The position numbers and the translations under genes are program-made. Under the pieces are notes generated by a model. The model had not been told where the DNA came from, did no database searches, and saw only the letters and a program-made list of their open reading frames with translations. From NCBI GenBank assembly GCA_051877705.1, contig JBJEJD010000101.1, forward strand, positions 1 to 15,003: a DNA stretch of 15,003 nt, given 5' to 3'. Shown here in pieces: positions 7,134 through 14,326 of this stretch. Every line of letters starts with the position of its first letter. Positions within the stretch are counted from its first letter, which is position 1. The stretch comes from Coprococcus_A sp051877705. Lineage in GTDB: Bacteria > Bacillota > Clostridia > Lachnospirales > Lachnospiraceae.

Positions 7134-8111
7134 ATGAAGGAGAGAATATTGAAATGTCTCAGAGAAACAGATGATTATGTGTCGGGGCAGCAGTTGTGTC
7201 AGGAATTGAATGTATCCAGAACAGCTGTGTGGAAAGTGATGAATCAGCTGAAGGAAGAGGGGTATATGATCGAGGCGGTGAAGAATCGTGGGTACAGATT
7301 GATGCGTACGCCGGATCTGGTGACTGCTGATGAGCTGAACAGTATTCTAAAGACATCCTGGGCCGGAAAAACTGTTGTCTATGAAGAGGAACTGGTGTCT
7401 ACCAATCAGACTGCCAAGGTCATTGCCGAGCAGGGAGCAGGCCATGGTACACTGGTAGTGGCGGAAAGGCAGACAGCCGGTAAGGGACGCCGGGGGCGTG
7501 AATGGCATTCTCCGAAGGGCAGCGGTATATGGATGAGTATACTTCTGAGACCGGATATACGACCGGATAAGGCCTCCATGCTGACCATCGTGGCAGCAAT
7601 GGCAGTTTACGATGCCATCAGCAGCCGTATAAAGGGCTGTTCTATTAAATGGCCCAATGATATTGTTATTGACGGACGGAAGGTGTGCGGTATACTGACG
7701 GAGATGAGTTCGGAACCGGATCATATTCATTATGTAGTCATAGGTATCGGCATTAATGTCAATACAGAGAATTTCCCGGAAGATATTGCCGGAGTAGCGG
7801 TGTCTATGCGCACTGCATCAGGGCAGCATTTTAAACGAAGTGAGATTATTGCGGATGTCTGGCAGGCTTTTGAGAGATACTATGACCGGTTTATGGAGAC
7901 ATCAGATCTGTCAGAATTGATGGAGGATTACAATAAACGTCTGATCAATGATGGTCAGCGGGTCTATATAGAGGAACGCGGCAGAAAATTCGATGGTATT
8001 GCCGAGGGTATTGACAGAGAAGGCTGCCTGCTTGTACGGAAGGATGACGGGACGGTGATATCCGTCATATCCGGGGAAGTGTCTGTCCGGGGCGTTCTTG
8101 GTTATGTTTAG
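7134..8111 (+). CDS. birA: Bifunctional biotin--[acetyl-CoA-carboxylase] ligase / biotin operon repressor
   Basis: It activates biotin with ATP to biotinyl-5'-AMP and attaches it to the lysine of biotin carboxyl carrier domains. Because it keeps the DNA-binding domain, it can also repress biotin genes. The protein has 325 residues. Residues 1-60 form the winged helix-turn-helix (GQQLCQELNVSRTAVWKVMNQL). The ligase core contains GKGRRGREW (116-124), the biotinyl-AMP loop, then KWPND (172-176) and DGRKVCGILTE with the conserved Lys183. Residues 272-325 form the small SH3-like C-terminal domain. The start ATG 7134 is taken because GGAGG lies 8 bases upstream; a TTG 15 bases earlier would place the Shine-Dalgarno inside the gene. 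The stop codon overlaps the ribosome binding site of the next gene. Confidence 0.95.
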   Translation: MKERILKCLRETDDYVSGQQLCQELNVSRTAVWKVMNQLKEEGYMIEAVKNRGYRLMRTPDLVTADELNSILKTSWAGKTVVYEEELVSTNQTAKVIAEQGAGHGTLVVAERQTAGKGRRGREWHSPKGSGIWMSILLRPDIRPDKASMLTIVAAMAVYDAISSRIKGCSIKWPNDIVIDGRKVCGILTEMSSEPDHIHYVVIGIGINVNTENFPEDIAGVAVSMRTASGQHFKRSEIIADVWQAFERYYDRFMETSDLSELMEDYNKRLINDGQRVYIEERGRKFDGIAEGIDREGCLLVRKDDGTVISVISGEVSVRGVLGYV

Positions 8112-8122
8112 GAGGAACGAAT

Positions 8123-8470
8123 ATGTATCAGGATAAGATGGTATTATGTGCGTCCAGCGCTTATGAGAAGAAATTTTATCTGAATGAGAGCTTTGATGGT
8201 CTGCCGCAGCATGTGAAGGACGAACTGAAGATTCTTTGCGTATTGTTTACGGAGGATGTGGGAGGTATCCTGTCTCTTGAATTTGATGAGGATGGGAATC
8301 TGGAACTGAATACATCCGCTGATGAAGGCGATATTTTATATGATGATATCGGCAGTGTGCTGAAGATCAAGCAGATGCAGCAGGAGAAACAGGAGCTCTT
8401 TGAGTCTCTGGAAATGTATTATAAAGTATTCTTTTTGGGGGAGGATCTGGAAGATGATAATGGTCATTGA
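8123..8470 (+). CDS. Small acidic protein of unknown function (resembles DUF6145 of Lachnospiraceae)
   Basis: The 115-residue soluble protein has no signal peptide or membrane segment. It is strongly acidic (ENEDFDG-like runs such as EFDEDGNLELN and DEGDILYDD) and ends in a predicted amphipathic helix (SVLKIKQMQQEKQELFESLEMYYKV is spread over residues 78-102). I recall such proteins, named DUF6145, from this locus in Lachnospiraceae, but cannot confirm it here; no function is known to me. The start ATG 8123 has AGGAGG (8110-8115) that overlaps the birA stop. The end overlaps the coaX start by 17 bases. The coupling on both sides suggests balanced expression with birA and coaX and a possible accessory role in cofactor metabolism (inference). 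Confidence 0.85.
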   Translation: MYQDKMVLCASSAYEKKFYLNESFDGLPQHVKDELKILCVLFTEDVGGILSLEFDEDGNLELNTSADEGDILYDDIGSVLKIKQMQQEKQELFESLEMYYKVFFLGEDLEDDNGH

Positions 8471-9245
8471 TGTCAGTAATACCAATATTACTCTGGGCAC
8501 ATTTAAAGGTGAAAAGATTCAGAGAATTTATCGTGTGACTACCAAGATTCCAAGAACATCCGACGAATACGGTGTTCTGTTAAGAGATCTGGTGCGTCTG
8601 TCCAATGCCAGTCATCATGATATCGAAGGCATCATTATTGCTTCTGTTGTGCCGAATGTCATGTATTCCCTGACCAATGCCTGCGTCAAATATTTCCATA
8701 TTCAGCCGATTATAGTGGGACCGGGTGTGAAGACCGGTGTCAGGGTTGGAGCGGAGAATCCGAAGGAAGCGGGGTCTGATCTGATCGTCAATGCGGCGGC
8801 GGTGAAGGAGCTATATGGCGGACCGGCCATTGTCATTGATTACGGAACGGCTACTTCTTTTCAGCTTGTACTGGCTGATGGTATGCTGGATTCAGTGGTC
8901 ATTGCACCGGGAATCCAAACCAGTGTACAGGCATTGACCAGTGACGCGGCCAGAATCCCGGAGGTTGAGATTAAAAAGCCCAGAACCATCCTTACAAAAG
9001 ATACAACAGAGTGTATTCAGGCGGGGATCGTGTTTGGCACCATTGGCGAGACAGAGTATATTGTCCGCAGAATGAAAGAAGAATCGGGTCTTGGAGATAT
9101 CAAGGTAGTGGCAACGGGGGGATTTGGCAAGGTTATTGCCGATGAGACGGATGTCATTGATATCTATGATAATCTGCTGACACTGCAGGGGCTGCGTATT
9201 ATCTACAATAAAAATGCAGGAATAAACAGGAAGAGTCGGGCATAG
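8454..9245 (+). CDS. coaX: Type III pantothenate kinase
   Basis: It catalyses the first step of coenzyme A synthesis, ATP plus pantothenate to 4'-phosphopantothenate. It belongs to the acetate/sugar kinase/Hsp70 fold and needs a monovalent cation. The 263-residue length is typical. The phosphate-1 motif reads DVSNTN (6-11; family consensus D-x-G-N-T). GPGVKTGVRVG (89-99) and NPKEAGSDLIVNA form the pantothenate site, with the catalytic Asp109. IDYGTATSF (128-136) is the phosphate-2 motif and ATGGFG (220-225) the adenosine motif. The start ATG 8454 lies 9 bases after GGGGGAGG; ATG 8460 is the alternative and would shorten the protein by two residues. It overlaps the preceding gene by 17 bases, and dusB begins one base after its stop. 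Type III enzymes are not feedback-inhibited by CoA (family knowledge). Confidence 0.93.
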   Translation: MIMVIDVSNTNITLGTFKGEKIQRIYRVTTKIPRTSDEYGVLLRDLVRLSNASHHDIEGIIIASVVPNVMYSLTNACVKYFHIQPIIVGPGVKTGVRVGAENPKEAGSDLIVNAAAVKELYGGPAIVIDYGTATSFQLVLADGMLDSVVIAPGIQTSVQALTSDAARIPEVEIKKPRTILTKDTTECIQAGIVFGTIGETEYIVRRMKEESGLGDIKVVATGGFGKVIADETDVIDIYDNLLTLQGLRIIYNKNAGINRKSRA

Positions 9246-9246
9246 G

Positions 9247-10210
9247 ATGATGAAACCTTTACAGATTGGTTCCCTGTGCATTGAGCATCCCGTTATACTG
9301 GCACCTATGGCAGGCGTTACGGACCTGCCATTTCGTGTGCTTTGCCGGGAACAGGGCTGCGGCCTTGTCTATACGGAGATGGTCAGTGCAAAGGCAATTA
9401 CTTATAAAAATAAAAATACATTTTTTCTCATGGAAACGGTGCCGGAAGAACGGCCTGTGGCGCTTCAATTGTTTGGTTCCGAGCCGGATATTATGGCAGA
9501 AGCGGCAGCCATGATCGCAGACAGGGATTTTGATATCCTGGATGTGAATATGGGATGCCCTGTTCCAAAGGTGGTTAATAATGGGGAAGGATCGGCTCTC
9601 ATGAAGCAGCCAAAGCTGGCAGGAGAGATTGTCCGGAGTCTTGTCCGCGCCATTGATAAACCGGTTACGGTGAAGATACGTAAAGGGTTTGATGACACCT
9701 GTATCAATGCGGTGGAAATGGCAAAAATACTTGAGGACAGCGGTGCATCAGCGGTGGCGGTCCACGGACGGACGCGGGCTCAGTACTACAGCGGGCAGGC
9801 AGACTGGGATATCATTCGTCAGGTGAAGGAAGCTGTCCGCATCCCGGTTATTGGCAATGGCGATATATTCACACCGCAGGATGCCAAAAAGATGCTGGAA
9901 GAGACAGGATGCGATGGTATTATGGCAGCCAGAGGCGCAAGAGGCAATCCATGGTTATTCAGAGATATTGTGGATTATCTGGAAAAGAGTGTGCTCCATC
10001 CAAAGCCGTCCCTGCAGGAGATGGTGGATATGATGCTGCGCCATGCGGACATGCATATCCGCTATAAGGGCGAATATCAGGGTATCAGGGAGATGCGTAA
10101 GCATGTAGCATGGTATACGGCAGGATATCCGGGATCGGCAAGAATGCGGCAGGCTGTCAATGAAGTTGAAGCCTATGAGGAATTGAAGGAACTGCTGGCG
10201 GCATGGCTGA
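9247..10210 (+). CDS. dusB: tRNA-dihydrouridine synthase (DusB/Dus family), 3' end lost in gap
   Basis: It is an FMN enzyme that reduces specific uridines in the tRNA D-loop to dihydrouridine with NADPH. The first 321 codons are visible. The TIM-barrel FMN domain begins with PVILAPMAGVTDLPFR (15-30). NMGCPVPKVV (101-110) carries the catalytic Cys104. TVKIRKGF (141-148), AVHGRTRAQYYSG (171-183) and PVIGNGDI (200-207) bind FMN and phosphate. The C-terminal helical domain starts near 250. Family proteins are about 320-330 residues long, so only a few residues should be missing in the N run that begins at 10211. ATG 9247 is one base after the coaX stop; ATG 9250 is equally possible. The upstream AGGAAG makes a modest ribosome binding site, consistent with coupling to coaX. 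Confidence 0.93.
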
Positions 10211-10310
10211 NNNNNNNNNNNNNNNNNNNNNNNNNNNNNNNNNNNNNNNNNNNNNNNNNNNNNNNNNNNNNNNNNNNNNNNNNNNNNNNNNNNNNNNNNN
10301 NNNNNNNNNN
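10211..10310. other. Assembly gap (100 N)
   Basis: This second run of exactly 100 N replaces the last codons and stop of dusB and any terminator behind it. The true length is unknown. It resumes at 10311, just before the greA promoter. Confidence 0.95.
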
Positions 10311-10344
10311 ATAAAAATGCCTGGTGGAAAAAGAAATGAATTTA

Positions 10345-10373
10345 TTGACAGTATTTGGGCGATGGTCTATAAT
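10345..10373 (+). promoter_or_regulatory. Consensus sigma-A promoter for greA-lysS
   Basis: TTGACA (10345-10350), a 17-base spacer and TATAAT (10368-10373) match the consensus at every position. Transcription should start near 10380, which leaves an AT-rich leader of about 85 bases with a weak TGAAAAA / TTTTTCA hairpin (10412-10431). It fits strong constitutive expression. No T-box leader is present although lysS is in the unit. Confidence 0.88.
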
Positions 10374-10464
10374 ACAAGGATGTATACGGTGAAAAAAAGC
10401 GCATTTATATATGAAAAAATATCATTTTTCAGGTGAAAATCTATAGATAGGAAGGGTTTTTATT

Positions 10465-10947
10465 ATGGCAGAATCTAAAAAGAATATTATGACATTTGCG
10501 GGTTTAAGAGCTCTGGAGGATGAGCTGTTTGACCTGAAGGTTAACAGACGTAAAGAGGTTGCTCAGAAGATTAAAGAGGCAAGAGAGCAGGGCGACTTAT
10601 CAGAGAATGCAGAGTACGATGCAGCGAAGGATGAGCAGCGAGATATTGAAGCCAGAATTGAAGAGCTGGAGAAGCTGCTCAAGAATGTTGAGGTTATTGA
10701 TGAGGATGAGGTAACACTGGATACGGTCAGTATCGGAAGCCGTGTGAAATTATATGATGTAGAGTTTGACGAAGAGGTTGAGTATACAATCGTAGGTTCA
10801 ACAGAGGCAGACAGCCTGAATGGCAAGATTTCCAACGAGTCACCGGTAGGTGCAGCGCTGATCGGTTCCAAGGAAGGCGAGACCATCGTTGTTGAGACCA
10901 TTTCCGGTGATCTGGAATTCAAGATTCTTGAGATTACAAGAGCATAA
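10465..10947 (+). CDS. greA: Transcription elongation factor GreA
   Basis: It enters the secondary channel of RNA polymerase and stimulates cleavage of backtracked RNA, rescuing arrested complexes. The 160-residue length is standard. Residues 12-76 form the antiparallel coiled coil, with the tip GDLSENAEY (43-51) carrying the acidic residues Asp44 and Glu47 that hold the catalytic Mg2+. The C-terminal FKBP-like domain contains VSIGSRVKLYD, SNESPVGAALIG and GDLEFKILEI. The start ATG 10465 follows AGGAAGGG. lysS begins 18 bases after the stop, and greA-lysS is a common gene pair in Firmicutes. Confidence 0.97.
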   Translation: MAESKKNIMTFAGLRALEDELFDLKVNRRKEVAQKIKEAREQGDLSENAEYDAAKDEQRDIEARIEELEKLLKNVEVIDEDEVTLDTVSIGSRVKLYDVEFDEEVEYTIVGSTEADSLNGKISNESPVGAALIGSKEGETIVVETISGDLEFKILEITRA

Positions 10948-10965
10948 TAGACAGGAGAGAATATC

Positions 10966-12924
10966 GTGGCAGAGGCAAAGAAGAATAATCAGACACCAGA
11001 TGTCAATGAACAGATTAAGAACAGACGCAATAAGCTGGCTGAGCTGCAGGCAGCAGGCAATGACCCTTTTGTCATTACCAAATATGATGTGACCCATCAC
11101 AGCATGGAGATTAAGAATAATTTTGAAGAACTGGAAGGTCAGGATGTGATTGTAGCCGGACGTATGATGCAGAAACGTGTCATGGGTAAGGCTTCTTTCT
11201 GCAATATCCGCGATCTTCAGGGAGATATTCAGTCCTATGTGGCCAGGGATGATCTGGGTACAGATTCCTATCAGGCCTTCAAGAAGCTGGATATCGGTGA
11301 TATTATCGGCATTAAGGGCAAGGTATTTAAGACAAAGACCGGTGAGATTTCCATTCATGCACAGGAGATCACCCTTCTGTCAAAGAGCCTTCAGGTACTT
11401 CCGGAGAAGTTCCATGGCCTGACCAATACGGATATCCGCTATCGTCAGCGTTATGTGGATCTGATCATGAATCCGGAGGTTAAGGATACATTTATCAAGC
11501 GTTCACAGATCATCAAGGAGATCAGAAAATTCCTGGATGGCAGAGGTTTTATGGAAGTGGAGACACCAACATTGGTGTCCAATGCAGGCGGTGCTGCAGC
11601 AAGACCATTTGAGACCCATTACAATGCACTGAATGAGGATGTGAAGCTGCGTATCTCTCTTGAGCTTTACTTAAAGAGACTGATCGTCGGCGGTCTTGAG
11701 AGAGTATACGAGATTGGCCGTGTATACCGCAATGAAGGTGTTGATACCCGTCACAATCCTGAGTTTACATTGATGGAGCTGTATCAGGCCTATACGGACT
11801 ATGAAGGAATGATGGAACTGACGGAGACCATGTTCCGTCACCTGGCGCAGACTGTATGCGGTTCTACAACGGTTGTATACAATGGCATCGAGCTTGATTT
11901 CGGCAAGCCATTCGCACGTATGACCATGAATGAAGCCATCAAAAAATATGCCGGTATCGATTTTGATACAGTGGCAACAGATGAAGAGGCAAAGGCACTT
12001 GCAAAAGAACATCATATCGAATTTGAGCAGCGGCATACAAAAGGTGATATTATCAACCTCTTCTTTGAGGAATACTGCGAGAAGAACCTGATCCAGCCAA
12101 CATTCATCATGGATCATCCAGTGGCTATTTCTCCTCTGACCAAGAAGAAACCTGATGATCCTGAGAAGGTAGAGCGTTTCGAGCTCTTTATCAATACATG
12201 GGAAATGTGTAATGCTTACTCCGAGCTGAACGATCCAATCGATCAGCGTGAGCGTTTTGCACAGCAGGATGCCAATGCAGCTGCAGGAGATGAAGAGGCA
12301 CAGCATACAGATGAAGACTTCCTGAATGCGCTGGAGATCGGTATGCCGCCGACAGGTGGTATCGGTTACGGCATCGACCGTCTGGTTATGCTGTTGACAG
12401 ATTCCCAGGCTATCAGAGACGTGCTGCTCTTCCCGACGATGAAGAGCCTTGGTGGTTCTGATGCATCTAAAAAGGCAGAGAAACCGGCTGCAGCAGAAAA
12501 ATGTTGTCCGGAAGAGGGCATTACATGTTGCTGTGAAGAGGAAAAAATTGATTTCTCCAAGGTAGAGATCGAGCCTCTGTTTAAGGATGCGGTTGATTTT
12601 GAAACATTCAGTAAATCTGATTTCAGAGCCGTTAAGGTTAAAGATTGTGTTGCTGTACCGAAGTCCAAAAAGCTTCTGCAGTTTACTCTGGACGATGGCT
12701 CAGGCGAAGATCGTACGATCTTAAGCGGAATTCACGCTTATTATGAGCCGGAGGAACTGATTGGAAAGACTTGTATCGCGATTACAAATCTTCCGCCGAG
12801 GAAAATGATGGGTATTGATTCCTGTGGTATGCTGATCAGTGCCGTTCATCAGGAAGAGGGAGAGGAAAGACTTCATCTTCTGATGGTAGATGATCATATT
12901 CCGGCCGGAGCAAAGCTGTATTAA
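10966..12924 (+). CDS. lysS: Lysyl-tRNA synthetase, class II, with C-terminal Trbp111/MetRS-type tRNA-binding domain
   Basis: It charges tRNA(Lys) with lysine. GTG 10966, after AGGAGAG, is the start; there is no better ATG. Residues 60-140 form the N-terminal anticodon-binding OB fold (IVAGRMMQKRVMGKASF). Motif 1 lies at 187-203 (GFMEVETPTL), motif 2 at 246-273 (GRVYRNEGVDTRHNPEFT), and motif 3 at 465-475 (GIGYGIDRLVM). A normal enzyme ends near residue 497 (FPTMKSLGG). Here about 155 residues are added. A Lys/Ala/Glu-rich linker carries a cysteine cluster (C513, C514, C521, C522, C523). From about 540 to 650 follows an EMAP-II-like OB fold (FSKSDFRAVKVKDC, YYEPEELIGKTCIAI, PRKMMGIDSCGMLIS), as found at the end of MetRS or as free Trbp111. 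The extension is in frame without a break, so it is a true fusion. It should increase general tRNA affinity (inference). Confidence 0.96.
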   Translation: MAEAKKNNQTPDVNEQIKNRRNKLAELQAAGNDPFVITKYDVTHHSMEIKNNFEELEGQDVIVAGRMMQKRVMGKASFCNIRDLQGDIQSYVARDDLGTDSYQAFKKLDIGDIIGIKGKVFKTKTGEISIHAQEITLLSKSLQVLPEKFHGLTNTDIRYRQRYVDLIMNPEVKDTFIKRSQIIKEIRKFLDGRGFMEVETPTLVSNAGGAAARPFETHYNALNEDVKLRISLELYLKRLIVGGLERVYEIGRVYRNEGVDTRHNPEFTLMELYQAYTDYEGMMELTETMFRHLAQTVCGSTTVVYNGIELDFGKPFARMTMNEAIKKYAGIDFDTVATDEEAKALAKEHHIEFEQRHTKGDIINLFFEEYCEKNLIQPTFIMDHPVAISPLTKKKPDDPEKVERFELFINTWEMCNAYSELNDPIDQRERFAQQDANAAAGDEEAQHTDEDFLNALEIGMPPTGGIGYGIDRLVMLLTDSQAIRDVLLFPTMKSLGGSDASKKAEKPAAAEKCCPEEGITCCCEEEKIDFSKVEIEPLFKDAVDFETFSKSDFRAVKVKDCVAVPKSKKLLQFTLDDGSGEDRTILSGIHAYYEPEELIGKTCIAITNLPPRKMMGIDSCGMLISAVHQEEGEERLHLLMVDDHIPAGAKLY

Positions 12925-12960
12925 AATACAGGGGAAAAACTGCATAGTTTTTAATTTTGG

Positions 12961-12997
12961 CTCCTGAGAAGCTGTGGCTTTTCAGGAGTTTCTTTTT
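12961..12997 (+). terminator. Rho-independent terminator of greA-lysS
   Basis: CTCCTGAGAAGC (12961-12972) pairs with GCTTTTCAGGAG (12977-12988) around a TGTG loop, 12 pairs including one G-U, and TTTCTTTTT follows. It lies 37 bases after the lysS stop and marks the end of the conserved part of the window. Confidence 0.93.
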
Positions 12998-13033
12998 AGC
13001 CAATCCCCAAATTTCAAAAGGTGAGTGGTAAAA

Positions 13034-13059
13034 TTTGTATATCAGATAAAATATACAAA
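13034..13059. repeat. Perfect 8-base inverted repeat, operator-like
   Basis: TTTGTATA (13034-13041) and TATACAAA (13052-13059) are exact inverted copies 10 bases apart. The spacing is close to two helical turns centre to centre, as for a dimeric regulator. It sits 26 bases before an ATG with a good ribosome binding site (13085) whose reading frame is lost. It may be the leftover operator of a deleted gene, or chance in AT-rich DNA. Confidence 0.45.
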
Positions 13060-13084
13060 AGATGATTTGTAAGGAGATTGTTTG

Positions 13085-13105
13085 ATGGTAAGTTATGAGA
13101 TATAA
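13085..13105 (+). pseudogene. Start-site remnant: six codons after a strong ribosome binding site
   Basis: AAGGAG (13071-13076) is placed 8 bases before ATG 13085, which is ideal, but the frame reads only MVSYEI before TAA. No frameshift restores a longer protein in the next 80 bases. This looks like the 5' stump of a deleted gene. A true leader peptide is possible, but no codon bias or attenuator supports that. Confidence 0.35.
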
Positions 13106-13188
13106 TAAAAACAAATTGAATGAAACCTTTTAAACAGTGAGCAAAAATATAGAAGTGATTGTGCCAAAATTAGGAGGGACAAAATATT

Positions 13189-13438
13189 ATGGATGACAAG
13201 AGTATGTAGAAGCTCTTTTTGTGCTGCGTCAGGCTTTTAAGACGGAACTAGTCATAAGCAGAGATGAATTAACGGCCATGCTGGTTAATTCTATGGAGAG
13301 CAACATGACGCAGGTGGATTTTTCAGAGGAAGCGCAGGAAATGGGAGCGGAGGTTGAGAATCAAAATGGCCTGCCTGGAAAGGCTCATTTGTTGATTCGA
13401 AAGCTTCGGGATACTGGGTGGCTGGAATTGGAATATAG
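13189..13438 (+). pseudogene. Internal N-terminal fragment resembling JetA of the Wadjet (JetABCD) defence system
   Basis: AGGAGGG (13172-13178) and ATG 13189 open a frame that stops after six codons (MDDKSM). One frame over, from 13197, about 80 codons read QEYVEALFVLRQAFKTEL, then LTAMLVNSMESNMTQVDFSEE, then GKAHLLIRKLRDTGWLELEY. From memory this matches the N-terminal winged-helix part of JetA, the kleisin-like subunit of the SMC complex Wadjet, which cleaves circular plasmid DNA. A full JetA has roughly 450-550 residues and about 20 residues before the YVEALFVL segment; both ends are missing here. The frame runs on to 13556 but becomes unlike JetA near 13438 (or 13476 if ITLTPDTINVV is a scrambled ITLPDYAI-type segment) and then overlaps the Nudix gene. 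It is surely non-functional. No jetB, jetC or jetD sequence is visible. Identification rests on recalled similarity, not a search. Confidence 0.6.
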
Positions 13439-13445
13439 GATCACA

Positions 13446-13476
13446 TTGACACCTGACACAATAAATGTAGTAGTAT
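13446..13476 (+). promoter_or_regulatory. Weak candidate promoter for the Nudix gene
   Basis: TTGACA (13446-13451) and TAGTAT (13471-13476) are separated by 19 bases, longer than ideal. They lie at the end of the JetA-like fragment, 22 bases before the Nudix start. It is the only plausible promoter for this gene that I can see. Confidence 0.25.
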
Positions 13477-13498
13477 GTAATGATTGGGAGGTGAATAT

Positions 13499-13978
13499 AT
13501 GGATATTCTATTTAAAAATGATGATTTTGTATTTTCATACAGAGTTGGCGGTATAATGATACATGATGGGAAAATTTTGTTACAACGTCCTAAAAATGAC
13601 GATTATGCTATTATTGGTGGGCATGTTGCAGCGATGGAAACAAGTATGGAAACTCTTAAGCGTGAATTTGAAGAAGAACTTCACGTAAAAATAGAGGTGG
13701 ACAATTTAATCGCAATAGGTGAAATCTATTTTCCATGGGGCAAAAAGCCATGTCATCAGATATGTCTATATTATAATGTTCATTTGGTGGATGATAGTAT
13801 TCCTTTAGATGGAATTTTTCATGGATATGATGAGTTGGATAATGAAAGAGTTGATTTGGATTTTTGCTGGGTTCCATTAGAGGAATTAAAAGGAGTAAAG
13901 GTATATCCATTGGAACTGATACCATACATATTAGAATCAAGAAAAGAAATTGTACATTTTGTTTCAAAGCAGATTTAG
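13499..13978 (+). CDS. Nudix hydrolase
   Basis: Nudix enzymes hydrolyse nucleoside diphosphates linked to other groups; the substrate cannot be read here. The 159-residue protein starts with beta strands SYRVGGIMIHDGKILLQR (13-30). The Nudix box follows (GHVAAMETSM, then ETLKREFEEELHV, about residues 43-65): the catalytic RE-x2-EE core is complete, and only the last Gly of the consensus (GU) is replaced by His. The C-terminal part has an acidic stretch (YDELDNERVDLDFCWVP) and the usual FCWVPLEEL strand-helix element. ATG 13499 is preferred because GGGAGGTG lies 5-8 bases upstream; a TTG 15 bases earlier lacks a site. The gene is AT-rich compared with the housekeeping genes and sits between two broken genes, so it is probably a recent arrival. 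Since its catalytic residues are present it is likely active. Confidence 0.87.
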   Translation: MDILFKNDDFVFSYRVGGIMIHDGKILLQRPKNDDYAIIGGHVAAMETSMETLKREFEEELHVKIEVDNLIAIGEIYFPWGKKPCHQICLYYNVHLVDDSIPLDGIFHGYDELDNERVDLDFCWVPLEELKGVKVYPLELIPYILESRKEIVHFVSKQI

Positions 13979-14022
13979 ATGATGAGATTATAGGCGATGA
14001 TGGAGAAGAAATAAATATCTAG

Positions 14023-14298
14023 GAATTAAAATTATATGATACAGTAGATGATTCATTATTGAAGTTTGCAGTAATCATCTCACAGAGTAATGGCAAATGG
14101 GTATTCTGTAAGCACAAGGAAAGAGATACATATGAAGTGCAGGGAGGTCACAGAGAAGCAGGCGAAAACATTCTTGAAACAGCTAAAAAGGAGTTACATA
14201 ATAATTTTATTGTGTCAGGCACCAATGGTTTCATGGATGAACTAGATGGCTTCAGTGAGAACCTGATCGATGCCGTGAAGCTGATCATCAGCAGATAA
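14023..14298 (+). pseudogene. Truncated Nudix hydrolase joined to an unrelated tail
   Basis: The frame after a TAG at 14020-14022 reads ELKLYDTVDDSLLKFAVII, WVFCKHKERDTYEVQGGHRE, then AGENILETAKKELHNN. This is the first half of a Nudix hydrolase of a different subgroup from the gene before it. The Nudix helix breaks off after KKEL: the expected REL-x-EE-x-G continuation is missing, so the metal-binding glutamates are lost. The remaining 28 codons (ending DELDGFSENLIDAVKLIISR) do not look like Nudix and I do not recognise them. There is no ATG in the right place; the first possible start is TTG 14059, without a ribosome binding site and inside the conserved part. The normal start codon region carries the in-frame TAG. 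I call it a pseudogene made by an internal deletion. Confidence 0.7.
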
Positions 14299-14326
14299 TC
14301 TTCAGAGAAAGGGTGGTGCATATCCC

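Noticed and set aside
10311..10436. Short + strand frame after the second gap (INKMPGG-like region to the greA leader)
   Set aside because: It contains the perfect TTGACA/TATAAT promoter of greA, and the frame only looks long because N bases are counted. It is a leader region.
10380..10464. T-box riboswitch or attenuator before greA-lysS
   Set aside because: The leader is only about 85 bases, AT-rich, lacks a T-box sequence and has no terminator hairpin.
11671..12306. 211-codon open frame on the - strand inside lysS
   Set aside because: It is antisense to the conserved LysRS catalytic core and shows no protein-like pattern.
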